A DNA stretch of 6,922 nucleotides, from NCBI GenBank assembly GCA_900771065.1, contig CAAGMP010000169.1:1-6922 (forward strand). The letters are read 5' to 3'. The position numbers and the translations under genes were made by a program. Positions within the stretch are counted from its first letter, which is position 1. The number at the start of each line of letters is the position of its first letter. The notes beneath the pieces were generated by a model. That model saw only the letters and a program-made list of their open reading frames with translations, ran no database searches and had not been told where the DNA came from. This document shows positions 5,492 through 6,922 of this stretch, piece by piece. The stretch comes from an uncultured Acinetobacter sp. (GTDB lineage: Bacteria > Pseudomonadota > Gammaproteobacteria > Pseudomonadales > Moraxellaceae).

Positions 5492-6283
5492 TTAAATAAA
5501 ATCGGTTAACTTGGGTTTTTGACCATGCCAAATAGAAAATGCTTCAATGGCTTGTCCAACCAACATACCAAAACCATCTGCATACGCTACACCACGTTGT
5601 TTTGCCTGAGTTAAAAAGCTTGATGGTTTGCCATAAGCCATTTCATAAGCGGCTTTAAACTGTAAATTCTCAGGTAAAATTAAAGCATCGCCTGTTAAAC
5701 TTGCCGATGTTGCATTAATTACTAAATCAAATTCACCTGCCAATTGTTCAAGTGAAATGGCTTCAAGTTTTGCATCCTTTATTTGGCTTTGTAAGTCTGC
5801 GACCAACTGTTCAGCACGCGCTAACGTCCGATTGGCAATGACAATTTTTTTTGCACCTGCTTGGACTAAAGGATAAATCACACCACGCGTTGCACCACCA
5901 GCGCCTAAAATTAAAATTTGACTATCTTTTAAATTCCAACCTAAAGCTTGAATTGCATCGACTAAACCTTGTCCATCGGTATTATCGCCGTATAATTTGC
6001 CATTTTCTTTCCATAAGGTGTTGACTGCTTTGGCAATTTTTGCGCGTTCTGTTAATTCGTCACAAGCGGCATAAGCTTGTTCTTTAAAAGGAACTGTGAT
6101 ATTTAAGCCAACACCACCTTCATTAAAAAATGCGTCGATGTTGCTTTGAAAGCCATCTAAGGCTGCAAGACGCTTGCTATATTCTAAGTCAATTCCCAGT
6201 TTTTGTGCGAAAGCATGGTGTAATTCGGGTGAGCGAGAATGTTCAATTGGATTACCAACCACAGCAAATTTTTTTGTCTTCAT
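5492..6283 (-). CDS. aroE: Shikimate dehydrogenase (NADP+)
   Basis: AroE reduces 3-dehydroshikimate to shikimate with NADPH, the fourth step of the shikimate pathway to aromatic amino acids and folate. With the start chosen here the protein has 263 residues, normal for AroE. Shikimate-binding Ser16 and Ser18 lie in NPIEHSRSP, catalytic Lys67 in NITVPFK, Asn88 in KAVNTL, and catalytic Asp103 in GDNTDG. The nucleotide-binding GAGGATRG is at 127-134 and NRT at 151-153. The C-terminal ADGFGMLVGQA motif is present. The frame could start at 6340 (282 residues), but those extra 19 residues are not AroE-like, would overlap hemF by 31 nt, and the internal ATG at 6281-6283 has a GGTGAT site 7 nt upstream. 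It follows hemF by 26 nt, so the two are probably one transcript ending at the hairpin at 5458-5482. Confidence 0.96.
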   Translation of the reverse strand: MKTKKFAVVGNPIEHSRSPELHHAFAQKLGIDLEYSKRLAALDGFQSNIDAFFNEGGVGLNITVPFKEQAYAACDELTERAKIAKAVNTLWKENGKLYGDNTDGQGLVDAIQALGWNLKDSQILILGAGGATRGVIYPLVQAGAKKIVIANRTLARAEQLVADLQSQIKDAKLEAISLEQLAGEFDLVINATSASLTGDALILPENLQFKAAYEMAYGKPSSFLTQAKQRGVAYADGFGMLVGQAIEAFSIWHGQKPKLTDFI

Positions 6284-6309
6284 CTTTGAAATCACCACGT
6301 CAAAAAGTT

Positions 6310-6922
6310 TTAATGATTTGATTTTAAAATATTTAACCAATCTTGTGGTTTTAAATAAAAATCGGTTAATTTTTTTTCTGCTGAGTGTTCATCCCATTCA
6401 GGGCGATATTGCCAAGCTACTAAATTGGGTAAACTCACTAAAATAGATTCAATCCGTCCGCCTGTTTGTAAACCAAACAACGTGCCACGGTCATAAACTA
6501 AATTGTATTCTACATAACGCCCACGACGATATAGTTGGAAATCTCGTTGTGCTTGCGTGTAGCTTTTTTCACGGTTGCGTTCAAAAATAGGCAAAATTGC
6601 GGCTAAGTAACCATTTCCAACAGCTTGAATATATTTGAAACAGGTTTCAAAATCCCATTGATTTAAATCATCGAAAAATAAACCACCGACGCCGCGTTGC
6701 TCATCTCGATGTTTTAAATAAAAATAATCATCGCACCATTTTTTATGTTGAGCATAAACTTCCTCACCAAAAGGTTGACATAAATCATAAGCGGTTTGAT
6801 GCCAAGTCAAAATATCTTCAGCATTTGGATAAAAAGGGGTTAAATCGAAACCGCCACCAAACCACCAAATAGGCGCTTGTCCTTCAACTTCAGCAACAAA
6901 TAAACGAACATTGGCATGTGAA
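6310..6922 (-). CDS. hemF: Oxygen-dependent coproporphyrinogen III oxidase, 3' part (5' end outside window)
   Basis: HemF converts coproporphyrinogen III to protoporphyrinogen IX by oxidative decarboxylation with O2, a late haem-synthesis step in the cytoplasm. The window holds the last 203 residues; compared with about 300 for the family, roughly the first third is missing beyond the right edge. The visible part is strongly conserved: SHANVRLF at its start, WWFGGGFDLTPFYP, WCDDYFYLKHR, RGVGGLFFDDL, LYRRGRYVEYNLVYDRGT and FGLQTGGR, with the conserved histidines in SHANVR, TWHQTA and LKHR. An internal in-frame TTG at 6808-6810 is not a real start, since the reading frame and family similarity continue upstream without a break to the edge. 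aroE follows 26 nt downstream. Confidence 0.97.
   Translation of the reverse strand, partial: SHANVRLFVAEVEGQAPIWWFGGGFDLTPFYPNAEDILTWHQTAYDLCQPFGEEVYAQHKKWCDDYFYLKHRDEQRGVGGLFFDDLNQWDFETCFKYIQAVGNGYLAAILPIFERNREKSYTQAQRDFQLYRRGRYVEYNLVYDRGTLFGLQTGGRIESILVSLPNLVAWQYRPEWDEHSAEKKLTDFYLKPQDWLNILKSNH

Noticed and set aside
6284..6340. Upstream extension of aroE to an ATG at 6340
   Set aside because: The extra residues are not AroE-like, overlap the hemF stop, and the start at 6283 has a better placed ribosome site and gives the usual family N-terminus.
6130..6446. Plus-strand open frames opposite aroE and hemF, and a similar one opposite rppH (3053-3256)
   Set aside because: They are antisense to conserved enzyme motifs and look like chance open frames.

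Overview
The window is AT-rich DNA from a gammaproteobacterium, most likely Acinetobacter or a close relative in the Moraxellaceae. The basis is the low GC content, the proteobacterial housekeeping genes hemF, aroE, rppH and ptsP, a DUF2789-type small protein, and the rppH-ptsP pair next to a HAD-IB phosphatase, an order also known from Pseudomonas (PA0335-0337). No tRNA, rRNA, CRISPR array, insertion sequence or attachment site was seen, and there is no gene-free stretch longer than about 300 bases.

Layout from left to right: the broken or frameshifted 3' end of an unrecognised gene (1-219, +); a dyad that probably ends its transcript (251-291); a small, very basic 69-residue gene (333-542, +); ptsP (498-2795, -) and rppH (2823-3293, -), which form an operon read leftward; a divergent intergenic region with an extended -10 promoter (3294-3475); a HAD-IB phosphatase (3476-4132, +); a DUF2789 protein (4237-4482, +); a bidirectional terminator; a LysR regulator (4519-5379, -); a terminator; aroE (5492-6283, -); and the 3' two thirds of hemF (6310-6922, -, cut by the window edge).

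Functionally the window is mostly housekeeping. HemF (haem) and AroE (aromatic amino acids) share one leftward transcript. RppH starts mRNA decay by removing 5' pyrophosphate. PtsP is the first enzyme of the nitrogen phosphotransferase relay. The HAD protein may be histidinol-phosphatase.

The most interesting object is the small gene at 333-542. A strong intrinsic terminator (stem 463-471/484-492, T run 494-499) lies inside its reading frame, before any in-frame stop and just before a hydrophobic tail. Most transcripts should therefore lack a stop codon and encode about 53-55 residues. That is the arrangement known for the ribosome-rescue factor ArfA and its analogues, which are made from non-stop mRNA so that they accumulate only when tmRNA trans-translation fails. 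The protein also has a lysine/arginine-rich stretch that aligns loosely with E. coli ArfA. I propose that it is an ArfA-like rescue factor; the terminator placement is seen directly, the function is inferred.
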